Below the pieces are notes generated by a model. The model was not told the DNA's origin, made no database searches, and saw only the letters and a list, made by a program, of their open reading frames with translations. A DNA stretch of 64,000 bases, taken from positions 1-64,000 of the forward strand of contig CAWHGF010000002.1 of assembly GCA_963828825.1 (NCBI GenBank). The letters run 5' to 3'. The translations under genes and the position numbers were made by a program. Of this stretch, positions 20,358-28,389 are shown piece by piece (the first letter of the stretch is position 1; every line of letters begins with the position of its first letter). This stretch comes from Bog-473 sp963828825. GTDB lineage: Bacteria; Actinomycetota; Acidimicrobiia; Acidimicrobiales; RAAP-2.

Positions 20358-20415
20358 CGGTCCACCATGCCACGACGTCGCGTGCCGGCGCGGCGGGAGC
20401 GCGGCCGCCCGTCAC

Positions 20416-22953
20416 TCAGCGCAGGACGCCACCGAACCCGGCTTCGACGGCGGCGATGCACGCAGCGCGCAGGCGGCCCACCTCCTCGTCCGTGAGCGTG
20501 CGGTCGGGAGCGCAGAAGCGCAGCCGGTAGGCCAGGCTGCGGGCACCGTCGGCGATGCCGGGGCCGCGGTACACGTCGAACAGGTGCACGGACTCGAGAA
20601 GTTCGCCCCCCGCGTCCCGCAGCGCGTCGGCCACGGCATCGGCCGGATACCGGTCCTCCACCACGAAGGCCAGGTCGATGTCCGACGACGGGAAGCGGCT
20701 CACCGCGCCACCCACGGTGATCCGGCGGGGCACCTTCGTCTCGTCGAAGAGCAGTCCCAGGTCGATCTCGAGCCAGCCGACGCGCCGGGGCGTGGTCACG
20801 CCGCCCGACGTGCGGGTCAGGTCGAAGCGGGCCGCGACGGCGGGGTCGATCTCCCCGACCGAGCCGATGGTGACCTCATCGAGACTCCCGGCACGCGCCA
20901 CGAGGTGCGCCGAGCGGGTCGGGTGCAGGCCGGGCAGCGGTGGCGTGCCGTCATTCGGCGGGACCAGGCGCACCCCATCGACGTGGAGCGCGTCCGCCAA
21001 CACGTGCCAAGTGGCAACAGCGAAGCGAGCGTCGTCCTCCTCGTTGGCGAAGACTGCGGACAGGAGCTCGCGCTCCCCCGGCAGTTCGGCCCGTTCGGTG
21101 CCGCCGGCGCCGCTGCGCTCGACCACCCGCGCCTCCCCCGCGTCGGGATGCGAGAACACGACACCCACCTCGAACAGCCGCACATCGGGCTGCCGCCGGC
21201 TGGCGTTGTAGGCCAGTGCCCCCAACAGGCCGGGGAGCAGGGAACGGCGCAGAAACGGCTTCTCGGCGTCGAGGGGGTTGGCGACCCGCACGGCCGGCCC
21301 GACGAGATCCACGTCGTCGTGCGCGGAGGCGGACACGAAGGTGTCGGTCCAGCCTTCGGACGCACCCAGGCCACGCAGCACGTCCTTCACCTCGCGCCGG
21401 GAGCGCTGCAATGGCGTGAGACGTCCCGGTTGTGGCCACGTCGGAACCCGCCGCGGCACCTTGGAGTAGCCGAAGGTCCTTGCGATCTCCTCAATGACGT
21501 CGTCGATGCCGTAGGGCTCGGGACGGATGTCCGGGCGATTCGTCGGCACCTCGACGGCCAACACGCCGTCATCCGTGTCGCCCTCCTGCTCGAGCACCGT
21601 GAATCCGATGGGCTCAATGAGGCGGGCGATCTCGACCGGTCCGAGCGCCACGCCGATCTGGCTGTGCACCCGGGCGATCGGCACCGAGACGACGAAGGGC
21701 TCGGGCACGTCGGCGCGCACGTCGATGAAGCCGTCGGCCACCGTGAGCCCGGGCACGCTCTCGCTCAGCAGCTGGAAGAAACGCCGCACCGACGGCTCGA
21801 TCACCCAGGGATCGACGCCGCGTTCGAAGCGGGCCGAGGCCTCCGTCCGCAGACCCAGGCGCTTGGATGTGCGCGCGATGGCCATCGGGGTGAAGTAGGC
21901 CGCCTCGAGCAGCACCTCGGTCGTCGTCTCGGCGATCTCCGACGAGGCGCCCCCCATGATCCCGCCGATGCCGACCGGTGTGCCCTCCGCGTCGCAGATG
22001 AGACAGTCCTCGCCCGTGTCGCCCAGGCTGCGCCCGCGCTCCCCCGTCGTGCGCCGCACGCCGTCGAGCGTCTCGACGATCTCGCCCGGCCTGGCCCGGC
22101 GGACGGTCAGCCCGCGTCCGGGCAGGAGCGACAGGTCGTAGGGGTGCGTGGGCTGGCCGAGCTCGAGCATGACGTAGTTCGAGACGTCGACCACGTTGTT
22201 GATCGGGCGCATGCCGGCAAGCAGCAGCCGCTGGGCGATCCAGTTCGGCGAAGGGGCCACGGTGACGTCGCGCGCGACCGAGACCGTCAGGCGGGGGCAG
22301 AGGTCGGGGGCGTCGACCGACGCGCTCGCCGCCTTCTCCACCGGCCAGCCGCTCGGGGCCGGCTCGGGCGGTTCGGGGAGGGTGAACGGCAGCTCCAGGC
22401 GCCCCGCCAGGTCGCGGGCGATGCCCGAGATGCACCAGGCGTCGGGACGGTTGCCCTCGACCGTGATGTCGAAGACGGTGTCGGCGCGCAGCCCCAGCGC
22501 CTCCATGATCGGCGTCCCCGGTTCACCCGGCGACTCGTCGCCCAGGACCAGCAGGCCGGCGCCGTCGTCGGAGAGCCCGAGCTCGTTGCCCGAGCACAGC
22601 ATGCCGTGGGACATGACGCCGCGCAGGGGCCGGGCGGCGATCTCGAATCCCCCGGGCAGGATGGCCCCGACCGGCGCCAGCGGCACTCGGTCCCCCACCT
22701 TGAAGTTGGTCGCGCCGCACACGATCTCGAGCGGCTCCGGGCCGCCCGCGTCGACGATGGTGAGGCGGATCTTGTCGGCGCCCTTGATCGGGCGGATCTC
22801 GAGCACCCGGGCGACCACCACGTCGCCCAGCCCCTCGCCGACGTGCTCGATGGCCTCGACGACGAGACCGAGGTCGTCCAGCTCGTCGTGCAGCATCCCG
22901 ACATCCTCGGGGAACGGGGCGAAATCACGGAGCCAGCTGAGCGGAGCGCGCAC
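20416..22953 (-). CDS. pheT: Phenylalanyl-tRNA synthetase beta subunit
   Basis: 845 residues. With PheS it forms the alpha2-beta2 enzyme that charges tRNA-Phe. Visible in order: N-terminal MRAPLSWLRDFAPFP, the EMAP/OB tRNA-binding domain (about 40-150), the B3/B4 editing region that hydrolyses Tyr-tRNA-Phe (about 200-380), the B5 domain, the catalytic-like domain, and a C-terminal ferredoxin-fold anticodon-binding domain that starts near VSRFPSSDIDLAFVV (about 755). 42 nt downstream of pheS. Confidence 0.97.
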   Translation of the reverse strand: MRAPLSWLRDFAPFPEDVGMLHDELDDLGLVVEAIEHVGEGLGDVVVARVLEIRPIKGADKIRLTIVDAGGPEPLEIVCGATNFKVGDRVPLAPVGAILPGGFEIAARPLRGVMSHGMLCSGNELGLSDDGAGLLVLGDESPGEPGTPIMEALGLRADTVFDITVEGNRPDAWCISGIARDLAGRLELPFTLPEPPEPAPSGWPVEKAASASVDAPDLCPRLTVSVARDVTVAPSPNWIAQRLLLAGMRPINNVVDVSNYVMLELGQPTHPYDLSLLPGRGLTVRRARPGEIVETLDGVRRTTGERGRSLGDTGEDCLICDAEGTPVGIGGIMGGASSEIAETTTEVLLEAAYFTPMAIARTSKRLGLRTEASARFERGVDPWVIEPSVRRFFQLLSESVPGLTVADGFIDVRADVPEPFVVSVPIARVHSQIGVALGPVEIARLIEPIGFTVLEQEGDTDDGVLAVEVPTNRPDIRPEPYGIDDVIEEIARTFGYSKVPRRVPTWPQPGRLTPLQRSRREVKDVLRGLGASEGWTDTFVSASAHDDVDLVGPAVRVANPLDAEKPFLRRSLLPGLLGALAYNASRRQPDVRLFEVGVVFSHPDAGEARVVERSGAGGTERAELPGERELLSAVFANEEDDARFAVATWHVLADALHVDGVRLVPPNDGTPPLPGLHPTRSAHLVARAGSLDEVTIGSVGEIDPAVAARFDLTRTSGGVTTPRRVGWLEIDLGLLFDETKVPRRITVGGAVSRFPSSDIDLAFVVEDRYPADAVADALRDAGGELLESVHLFDVYRGPGIADGARSLAYRLRFCAPDRTLTDEEVGRLRAACIAAVEAGFGGVLR

Positions 22954-22995
22954 GGGGGACTTTCTCGTTGTGGGGCTTGGTCGTCGGTGAAGGGG

Positions 22996-24069
22996 TCAGA
23001 ACTGCGAGAGGAAGCGGATGTCGTTCTCCAGGAAGGAGCGCATGTCCGGAATGGCATGGCGCATCTGCGCCAGCCGGTCGATGCCGAACCCGAAGGCGAA
23101 CCCCGACCAGACGTCGGCGTCGATCCCCACGGCGGCGAAGACGGCGGGGTCGACCATGCCGCAGCCACCGAGCTCGATCCAGCCGGTGTGCGAGCAGGTG
23201 CGGCACCCTTCGCCCAGGCAGACGGTGCAGGTAACCTCGTACTCGGCCGACGGCTCGGTGAAGGGGAAGTAGGCCGGGCGCAGGCGGGAGCGCATGCCCG
23301 GGCCGAAGTAGGCCTCCGTGAACGACTGGATCGTGCCGGCGAGGTCACCGAAGGTGATTCCCCGGTCGACCACGAGCCCCTCGATCTGGTTGAAGACCGG
23401 GAGGTGCCGCGCGTCGGGGGTGTCGAGCCGGAAGCACTTGCCCGGCATCACGGCGTGGATCGGCAGGGAGTCGTCCCGGACCGCCTCCTCCATCAGATGG
23501 ATCTGCACCGGCGACGTGTGCGTGCGCAGCAGGACCGTCTCGGGCTCCCCGATGTCGAGGTACATGGTGTCGTACATGCCACGCGCCGGATGCGCCGGCG
23601 GGATGTTCAGCGCCTCGAAGTTGTACCAGTCCGTCTCCGCCTCGGGTCCCTCGGCCACGGTGAACCCCATGCCCACGAAGACGTCTTCGAGATCGGCCTG
23701 GGCCTGGGTCGCAGGATGGAGGTGCCCGCGTGCCGGCGCCGTGCGCACCTGGTCCGGGATCACCTCGGTCAGGTCGAGGCGGTCGGCGCGCAGGGCCTCG
23801 GCCCGCTCGGCCTCCGCCAGCTCGGCCCGCCGCGCCGCCAGGAGGGCTCTGACCTGTGCCTGCGCCTCACCGAGGCGACGGCCGGCTTCCTTGCGGGCCT
23901 CGGGATCGAGGCCGCCCAGGGCGCGGTGGGCCCGGGTCAGCGCCGAGCGCTTGCCCAGGAACTCGATCTCGACCTGGTTCAGCGCCTCGGTCGAGGCCGC
24001 GCCCTGAATGGTCCGCGCGCCGTCGGCGGTGATGCGGTCGATGTCGAAGTCCACGTTGTCGAGTGCCAT
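22996..24069 (-). CDS. pheS: Phenylalanyl-tRNA synthetase alpha subunit
   Basis: 357 residues from the ATG at 24069; the frame is open further upstream only inside the methyltransferase gene. Catalytic subunit with class II motifs: HPARGMYDTMYL (motif 1 region), FRLDTPDARHLPVFNQIEG (motif 2, about 213-231) and GFGIDRLAQMRH (motif 3). The N-terminal coiled-coil (about 25-100) binds tRNA. A cysteine cluster, C-x2-C-x4-C-x2-C at about 290-302, is typical of many bacterial PheS and may hold zinc. Confidence 0.97.
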   Translation of the reverse strand: MALDNVDFDIDRITADGARTIQGAASTEALNQVEIEFLGKRSALTRAHRALGGLDPEARKEAGRRLGEAQAQVRALLAARRAELAEAERAEALRADRLDLTEVIPDQVRTAPARGHLHPATQAQADLEDVFVGMGFTVAEGPEAETDWYNFEALNIPPAHPARGMYDTMYLDIGEPETVLLRTHTSPVQIHLMEEAVRDDSLPIHAVMPGKCFRLDTPDARHLPVFNQIEGLVVDRGITFGDLAGTIQSFTEAYFGPGMRSRLRPAYFPFTEPSAEYEVTCTVCLGEGCRTCSHTGWIELGGCGMVDPAVFAAVGIDADVWSGFAFGFGIDRLAQMRHAIPDMRSFLENDIRFLSQF

Positions 24070-24088
24070 GTCGCCGAATTCCCTGTCG

Positions 24089-24955
24089 TCAGGTACCGGG
24101 TTGCGCCGTTCCGCCACCCGTGATGCTACGTGGCGCGGCACCGCCGCCCCGGCGTTGCCGGAAGGCCTCGAAGCAGACCACGGCACTGGCCACGCCGACG
24201 TTGAGCGATTCGGCCCGGCCCGCCATCGGGATGCCCAGGGTGCCCGAGAGGGCACCGACCAGCCCGGGCGGGAGCCCCGAGGATTCGTTGCCCAGGAAGA
24301 GCGCCGAGGGCGTGGACCAGTCGAGGTCGGCGTAGTCCTCGCCGTCCCGGACGACCGTGGCGAGGGTGCGGAAGCCGGCGGTCGCCAGCTCGGTGGCCAG
24401 GGCACGTGGGTCGGGCCGCACCGCGAGGGGCACGTGGAAGAGCGAGCCGGCCGAGGACCGTACCGTCTTGGGGTTGTAGGGGTCCACCGAGTCGCCGGCG
24501 AAGACGACCAGCGTGGACCCCGAGGCGTCCGCCGCCCGCAGCACCGTGCCGGCGTTGCCGGGGTCGCGCACGTCGACGAGGACCACGATCAGCGCGCCGG
24601 CCGCCGCCGACCAGGGCTCGGTCTCCGCCGGCGGCTCCTCCAGCATGGGGAGCACGGCCAGCACCGGCTGCGGCGTCACGGTATCGGCCACCCGCTCGAG
24701 CACGCCGGGGCCCAGGGGGAACACCCGTACCCCGGCCGCGTCGGCCCGGCGGCACACGTCCTGCACGGCGCGGTCGTCGGCGCCGTCGGGGGACACGTAG
24801 ATCGACTCGACGGGAACAGCCGCATCGAAGGCGCAGCGGATGAGCTCAGCTCCCTCGGCCACGAAGGCGCCCTCGCTCCAGCGCGCCGTCCGCTTCTGCA
24901 GCAGCCCGCGCAGCCGGCGGACCCGCCGGTGCGTGAAGGCCAGCCGCTGGGTCAG
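24089..24955 (-). CDS. SpoU/TrmH-family RNA 2'-O-ribose methyltransferase
   Basis: SPOUT-fold methyltransferase that should modify rRNA or tRNA. The SAM-binding knot is seen as ALFLGNESSGLPPGL and PMAGRAESLNVGVASAVVCFE. VLVDVRDPGNAGTVLRAADA is motif 1. The first canonical start is GTG at 24862 (257 residues). However, the frame upstream codes TQRLAFTHRRVRRLRGLL and KRTARWSEGAFVAEG, which matches the family's N-terminal substrate-binding domain. No ATG, GTG or TTG precedes it, only CTG at 24955 overlapping the rplT stop (CTGA). I therefore give the longer gene (288 residues) with a possible CTG start. Confidence 0.82.
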   Translation of the reverse strand: MTQRLAFTHRRVRRLRGLLQKRTARWSEGAFVAEGAELIRCAFDAAVPVESIYVSPDGADDRAVQDVCRRADAAGVRVFPLGPGVLERVADTVTPQPVLAVLPMLEEPPAETEPWSAAAGALIVVLVDVRDPGNAGTVLRAADASGSTLVVFAGDSVDPYNPKTVRSSAGSLFHVPLAVRPDPRALATELATAGFRTLATVVRDGEDYADLDWSTPSALFLGNESSGLPPGLVGALSGTLGIPMAGRAESLNVGVASAVVCFEAFRQRRGGGAAPRSITGGGTAQPGT

Positions 24956-25335
24956 GAAGCGACTTCCGCCACGGACGCGTTGGACAGCGCGTCCTGCGCG
25001 GTCGCCACGAGCGCGCCGAAAGCCTCGGAGTCGCTGACCGCAAGGTCGGCCAGGACCTTGCGGTCGACTTCGATGCCGGCCAGATGCAAGCCGTTGATGA
25101 GCCTGCTGTAGCTCAGGCCGTGCTGCCGGGCCCCCGCGTTGATGCGCTGGATCCAGAGCTTGCGGAAGTCACCCTTGCGGGCACGGCGGTCCCGGAAGGC
25201 GTACTGCATCGAATGCATGAGCTGCTCGTTGGCAGCCCGGTAGGAACGGCTCTTGTTTCCGTAGTACCCCTTCGCCTGCTCGAGGACAGCGCGATGGTGC
25301 TTGCGCCCGTGGACGGACCGCTTCACTCTGGCCAT
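24952..25335 (-). CDS. rplT: 50S ribosomal protein L20
   Basis: 127 residues, near the usual 118-128. It binds 23S rRNA early in large-subunit assembly. MARVKRSVHGRKHHRAVLEQ is the basic N-terminal arm; FRKLWIQRINAGARQHGLSY at about 58-77 is the globular family signature. Part of infC-rpmI-rplT. A 75-nt gap separates it from rpmI. Confidence 0.98.
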   Translation of the reverse strand: MARVKRSVHGRKHHRAVLEQAKGYYGNKSRSYRAANEQLMHSMQYAFRDRRARKGDFRKLWIQRINAGARQHGLSYSRLINGLHLAGIEVDRKVLADLAVSDSEAFGALVATAQDALSNASVAEVAS

Positions 25336-25410
25336 GGGGGTGCTCCTCTCTTCAGATCTGTCGGTTGGTCGGGTGGCTGTGCGCCGGAGCGCGTGAGCGG
25401 GCTCGAACGC

Positions 25411-25605
25411 TCAGATGCCGAGCATCCGGCGGGTCGCCCGCTCGTCCGCCTTGGCGATGTCCGTCTCGCGCCCGAGCCGCCGCGTGCGCACGCTGCTCTT
25501 GTTCTCGAGCAGGTGCGACCGGAACGCCTTGCGCCGGCGCAGCCGGCCGGTGCCGGTCACCTTGATGCGCTTGGCGGCGCCACGATCCGTCTTCATCTTC
25601 GGCAT
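25411..25605 (-). CDS. rpmI: 50S ribosomal protein L35
   Basis: 64 residues, the normal size. It starts MPKMKTDRGAAKRIKVTGTG and continues with a basic core, as in all L35. The open frame extends upstream into infC, but ATG at 25605 is the family start and sits 4 nt after the infC stop. Confidence 0.97.
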   Translation of the reverse strand: MPKMKTDRGAAKRIKVTGTGRLRRRKAFRSHLLENKSSVRTRRLGRETDIAKADERATRRMLGI

Positions 25606-25609
25606 TGCG

Positions 25610-26359
25610 TCATCCCTCTTCGGCTGATGCTGCGACTTCGCTGATCCCGTTGCTCGTGCCCGCTGGCGGCGCACTCCCGTTCCCGTCGGGCGGAGCGACC
25701 GCTGTCTGATCCTGACCCGCCCCATTGGCCCGTGCCTCGCCGGGTGCCGCCACGGCCCCTGCTTGGGCGTTGGGACCGGCGCCGGACTTGTCGGGACGCT
25801 GCTGGTTCGAGGCTCTCGACTGCGCGGCCTGGCGGGCCCGCTTGTCCGGGGCGAGCACCATGATCATGTTGCGGTTGTCGAGCTTGGGCTCGGCCTCCAC
25901 CTTGGCGATGCCCTCCATCTGCTCGGCGATGCGGTCCAGAATCCGCTTGCCGTGCTCGGGGTGGTACACCTCGCGACCTCGGAACATGATCGTGATCTTG
26001 ACCTTGTGCCCCTCGCCCAGGAATTTGGCCACCTGACGGGTCTTGGTGTCGAAGTCCCCGGGCCCTATCTTGGGCCGGTACTTCATCTCCTTGATCCCGA
26101 CGTGCACCGTCTTCCGTCGGCTCTCCTTGGCCCGCTGGGCCTCGTCGAACTTGAACTTGCCGAAGTCCATGATCCGGCACACGGGCGGGTTGGCCATGGG
26201 TGCAACCTCGACGAGGTCGAGATCGAGCTCCTTGGCGATCGCCAGGGCCTCGGGGAGCGGCTTGATGCCTAGTTGCACACCGTCGGGGTCCACGAGCCGG
26301 ACTTCACGGGCACGGATTCGGTCATTGATCCGGTGCTCTGTTGTGGTTTCAGCGACGAT
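25610..26359 (-). CDS. infC: Translation initiation factor IF-3
   Basis: 249 residues if translation begins at AUC (26359). No ATG, GTG or TTG in frame precedes the conserved N-terminus HRINDRIRAREVRLVDPDG; the first such codon (GTG, 26293) would remove part of the N-terminal domain. IF-3 genes commonly use rare AUU/AUC/AUA starts for autoregulation, so AUC is favoured. GAGAGG lies 11 nt upstream. The N domain includes EVAPMANPPVCRIMDFGKFK; the C domain runs to about residue 175. A tail of some 75 residues rich in Ala, Gly, Pro and Gln follows, which E. coli IF-3 lacks. Confidence 0.93.
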   Translation of the reverse strand: MVAETTTEHRINDRIRAREVRLVDPDGVQLGIKPLPEALAIAKELDLDLVEVAPMANPPVCRIMDFGKFKFDEAQRAKESRRKTVHVGIKEMKYRPKIGPGDFDTKTRQVAKFLGEGHKVKITIMFRGREVYHPEHGKRILDRIAEQMEGIAKVEAEPKLDNRNMIMVLAPDKRARQAAQSRASNQQRPDKSGAGPNAQAGAVAAPGEARANGAGQDQTAVAPPDGNGSAPPAGTSNGISEVAASAEEG

Positions 26360-26548
26360 GCGACATCACACCTCTCACTCGGGCCCACGGTCCTTCCGCA
26401 AGCCAATCGGTGGACGCGGGGCCAACGAGCGGGCATCGCCCGCGCCCGAAGGACGTTCGACCTGGCGCACGGTGTGCCCCGCGGTGCAGGGTGGTGGCCC
26501 GGTGGAGGCCACTCAGTGGGGGCCCCGCTTCCATGTAGTCAAGGAGCA

Positions 26549-26554
26549 TAGGGT
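26549..26554 (+). promoter_or_regulatory. Candidate leaderless -10 for the DUF1844-like gene
   Basis: TAGGGT, the same hexamer as in the rRNA promoter, lies 6 nt before ATG at 26561, so transcription would begin at the start codon. The 200-bp gap to infC must also hold the infC promoter on minus, which I could not place. Confidence 0.45.
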
Positions 26555-26560
26555 ACCAGC

Positions 26561-27007
26561 ATGAGCAGCTTGTGGACACCGGCGGGCGAGCATTTCCCCA
26601 AGAAGGAGGGCGACGACGCCGCTTCTCCGCCTCCCGACCCGGGGGCCGACACCGACGTCACCCGGATGCCACCCACCGAGGAGCAGCTGGCGGCGCAGGC
26701 CGAGGTCGACGCCATGCGGGCCCAGCTGGCCGAGACGCCGGCCGAGGTCGTGGTGGCCAACCACTGTTACGGGCTCTTCGAGCTGGCGGCGATCTACCTC
26801 TCGCACACCCCCCCGATGCTGTTCCAGGCCCGCCTGGCCATCGACGGGCTCGGCGCCCTGCTCGACGGTCTCCGTGGCCGACTCGGAGAAGCCGAGCCGG
26901 CCCTGCTCGAGTCCCTCTCCCAATTGCGTCTCGCCTTCGTGCGCCTCGAGGGCGCCGAGGTCACGGGTGCCGAGAACTCCGCCGAGGCCGGCCAAGGCCT
27001 CAATTAG
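26561..27007 (+). CDS. DUF1844-like small protein, divergent to infC
   Basis: 148 residues. The first 45 are acidic and Pro-rich and probably disordered. The region from about 60 to 135 is helical and matches my recollection of DUF1844: a helix (CYGLFELAAIYLSHTPP), then ARLAIDGLGALLDGLRGRL, then LLESLSQLRLAFVRLEG. DUF1844 genes sit next to infC in many actinomycetes, which supports the call. Function is unknown. It has a candidate leaderless promoter. The stop overlaps the convergent SRPBCC gene by 4 bp. Confidence 0.75.
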   Translation: MSSLWTPAGEHFPKKEGDDAASPPPDPGADTDVTRMPPTEEQLAAQAEVDAMRAQLAETPAEVVVANHCYGLFELAAIYLSHTPPMLFQARLAIDGLGALLDGLRGRLGEAEPALLESLSQLRLAFVRLEGAEVTGAENSAEAGQGLN

Positions 27008-27447
27008 GGCTGGCGGGCCCGGTCGGCCGCCACGGCGAGCCCGTCCACGGTCTGCTTGATGAACTTGCTCAGCTCACGGCGGTACAGCCATCCGCTTCCG
27101 GGCACCTTGGGCCGGAAGGTCGAGTGCCAGTTGATCGACGTGCCGGCCGCGGACGGTGTCAGCGTGATCACCGCTCTGTAGTCCCGCAGGGGCAGCCCCG
27201 ACTCCAAGACGTAGGAGAACACCTCGCCCGGACGGCACTCCACCACGCGCTCTCGGCTCCGGTGACGACCCGTGGTGAAGAGGCGCAGCGCGCCCGGGCC
27301 CTCGGGGGTCCCCACGCCTGTCTCGAGCAGCGTGAACGCGCCGAGGGGCGACCACTCGGGCCAGGTCGAGCCGTCCGCCAGGAGTGCGTACACCGGCGCG
27401 GGGTCGGCGCCCGAGGTCGCCGTGTGGTCGATCACCTGCAGGGCCAT
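27004..27447 (-). CDS. SRPBCC (START/Bet v1-like) family protein
   Basis: 147 residues from ATG 27447. Seen: an N-terminal beta strand, a helix with DPAPVYALLADGSTWPEWSP (the usual W-x-x-W/F-S-P pattern of polyketide cyclase-like proteins), and a C-terminal amphipathic helix (ELSKFIKQTVDGLAVAADRA). The fold makes a hydrophobic pocket for lipids or aromatic compounds; the ligand is not predictable. It is divergent to a TetR gene with a perfect operator in the 60-bp gap, so the two are probably co-regulated. Confidence 0.82.
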   Translation of the reverse strand: MALQVIDHTATSGADPAPVYALLADGSTWPEWSPLGAFTLLETGVGTPEGPGALRLFTTGRHRSRERVVECRPGEVFSYVLESGLPLRDYRAVITLTPSAAGTSINWHSTFRPKVPGSGWLYRRELSKFIKQTVDGLAVAADRARQP

Positions 27448-27491
27448 GGTCGCCCTCCTCTCGATCCGTCCCCTCGGTTTCGCGTCACGCA

Positions 27492-27509
27492 ATGTACCAT
27501 TTGGTACAT
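27492..27509. promoter_or_regulatory. Perfect palindromic operator at the tetR start
   Basis: ATGTACCA-TT-TGGTACAT, a perfect 8-bp inverted repeat, overlaps the ATG of the TetR gene (27508) and faces the SRPBCC gene. The form is typical of TetR-type operators, so autoregulation and control of the neighbour are expected. Confidence 0.7.
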
Positions 27510-28191
27510 GCGTGGACAAGCAGGGTCCGGACGAGCAGACGGTGGGCCGAGCGCAGGGGTGTCCGGAGCCTCGCGGGTGGAGACCGGGCCCTCGGCACGC
27601 GCCCGCCTCCTCGACGCCGTCATCGAGCACCTCACCGCCGAGGGCATGGCCGATCAGAGCTTGCGTCGCATCGCGGAGGCGATCGGGAGCAGCCACCGCA
27701 TGCTGCTGTACCACTTCGGGTCCAAGGACGGTCTCCTGCTCGAGGTCGTCCGCGCGGTCGAGGCGCGCACCCAGGTCCAATTGGCGTCGTTCGCCGAGGC
27801 CGAAGACGCGATCCGCCAGACGGACGAGCTGATCCGCTCGATGTGGGCCTACCTGGCCGACCCCGCTCTCGGTGACTTCGAGCGCCTGTTCTTCGCCCTC
27901 TACGGGCGCGCGCTGCAGGGTGACGAGTCGATCCGGCCGCTCCTGAACGACGACATCGAGCACTGGCTCGACGCCAACGTGACCCTGTCCGCCCCCTTGG
28001 GCGTGCCCGGCGACGTCGCCCGGACCCATGCCCGCCTCGGGTTGGCCGTCACGCGGGGTCTCCTGCTCGACCTGCTCGCCACCGGCGACCGCGCCGGCGT
28101 GGACGAGGCGCTCGAGATCTTCGCCGACCGCTACCGCGGCCGGTGGTGGGAGCGTCAGGAAGGCACCGGCATGAGCGACCGCGCCTCGTAG
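27508..28191 (+). CDS. TetR-family transcriptional regulator
   Basis: 227 residues. A Gly/Ser-rich lead of about 30 residues is followed by the DNA-binding domain: ARLLDAVIEHLTAEGMAD, then SLRRIAEAIGSSHRMLLYHF (recognition helix). The ligand domain has DDAIRQT-like acidic helices and ends SDRAS. It probably represses itself and the divergent SRPBCC gene through the palindrome at 27492-27509. Ligand unknown. Its last 37 nt overlap the cold-shock-like gene on the other strand. Confidence 0.88.
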   Translation: MRGQAGSGRADGGPSAGVSGASRVETGPSARARLLDAVIEHLTAEGMADQSLRRIAEAIGSSHRMLLYHFGSKDGLLLEVVRAVEARTQVQLASFAEAEDAIRQTDELIRSMWAYLADPALGDFERLFFALYGRALQGDESIRPLLNDDIEHWLDANVTLSAPLGVPGDVARTHARLGLAVTRGLLLDLLATGDRAGVDEALEIFADRYRGRWWERQEGTGMSDRAS

Positions 28192-28388
28192 AGGCCACGG
28201 TGGCCCGGGGACACGGTGAACACCACGCTCGCGCCGACGTCGATGCGCCGGCTCCCGTCGGCGATGGCGGTGGCGTGGAACCCGTAGCGCGGCCCGTCGT
28301 CGTCGTCGACCGCGCCGAGGCCCCCGGTGGGGTCGAAGGAGGCCACCCGCCCGTGGTGCGGTCCGGTGGAAGGGACGGGGCCGCCCAC
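28155..28388 (-). CDS. Small cold-shock-domain-like protein
   Basis: 77 residues from GTG 28388, 1 nt after the hisG stop, so it is probably co-transcribed. The sequence HGRVASFDPTGGLGAVDDDD, then YGFHATAIADGSRRIDVGA, then VVFTVSPGHRGLYEARSL follows the five-strand plan of a cold-shock domain (G-x-V-x-x-F-D near the start, a G-x-G-A stretch, F-H-x-T-A-I, then V-x-F-x-V-x-P). The aromatic RNP1 core is reduced, so RNA binding is uncertain. The 3' end overlaps the TetR gene antisense. Confidence 0.68.
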   Translation of the reverse strand: MGGPVPSTGPHHGRVASFDPTGGLGAVDDDDGPRYGFHATAIADGSRRIDVGASVVFTVSPGHRGLYEARSLMPVPS

Positions 28389-28389
28389 G

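Noticed and set aside
20239..24123. A 1294-codon open frame on the plus strand
   Set aside because: It is antisense to pheT and pheS, has no domain-like sequence, and is the usual high-GC shadow of third-position bias.
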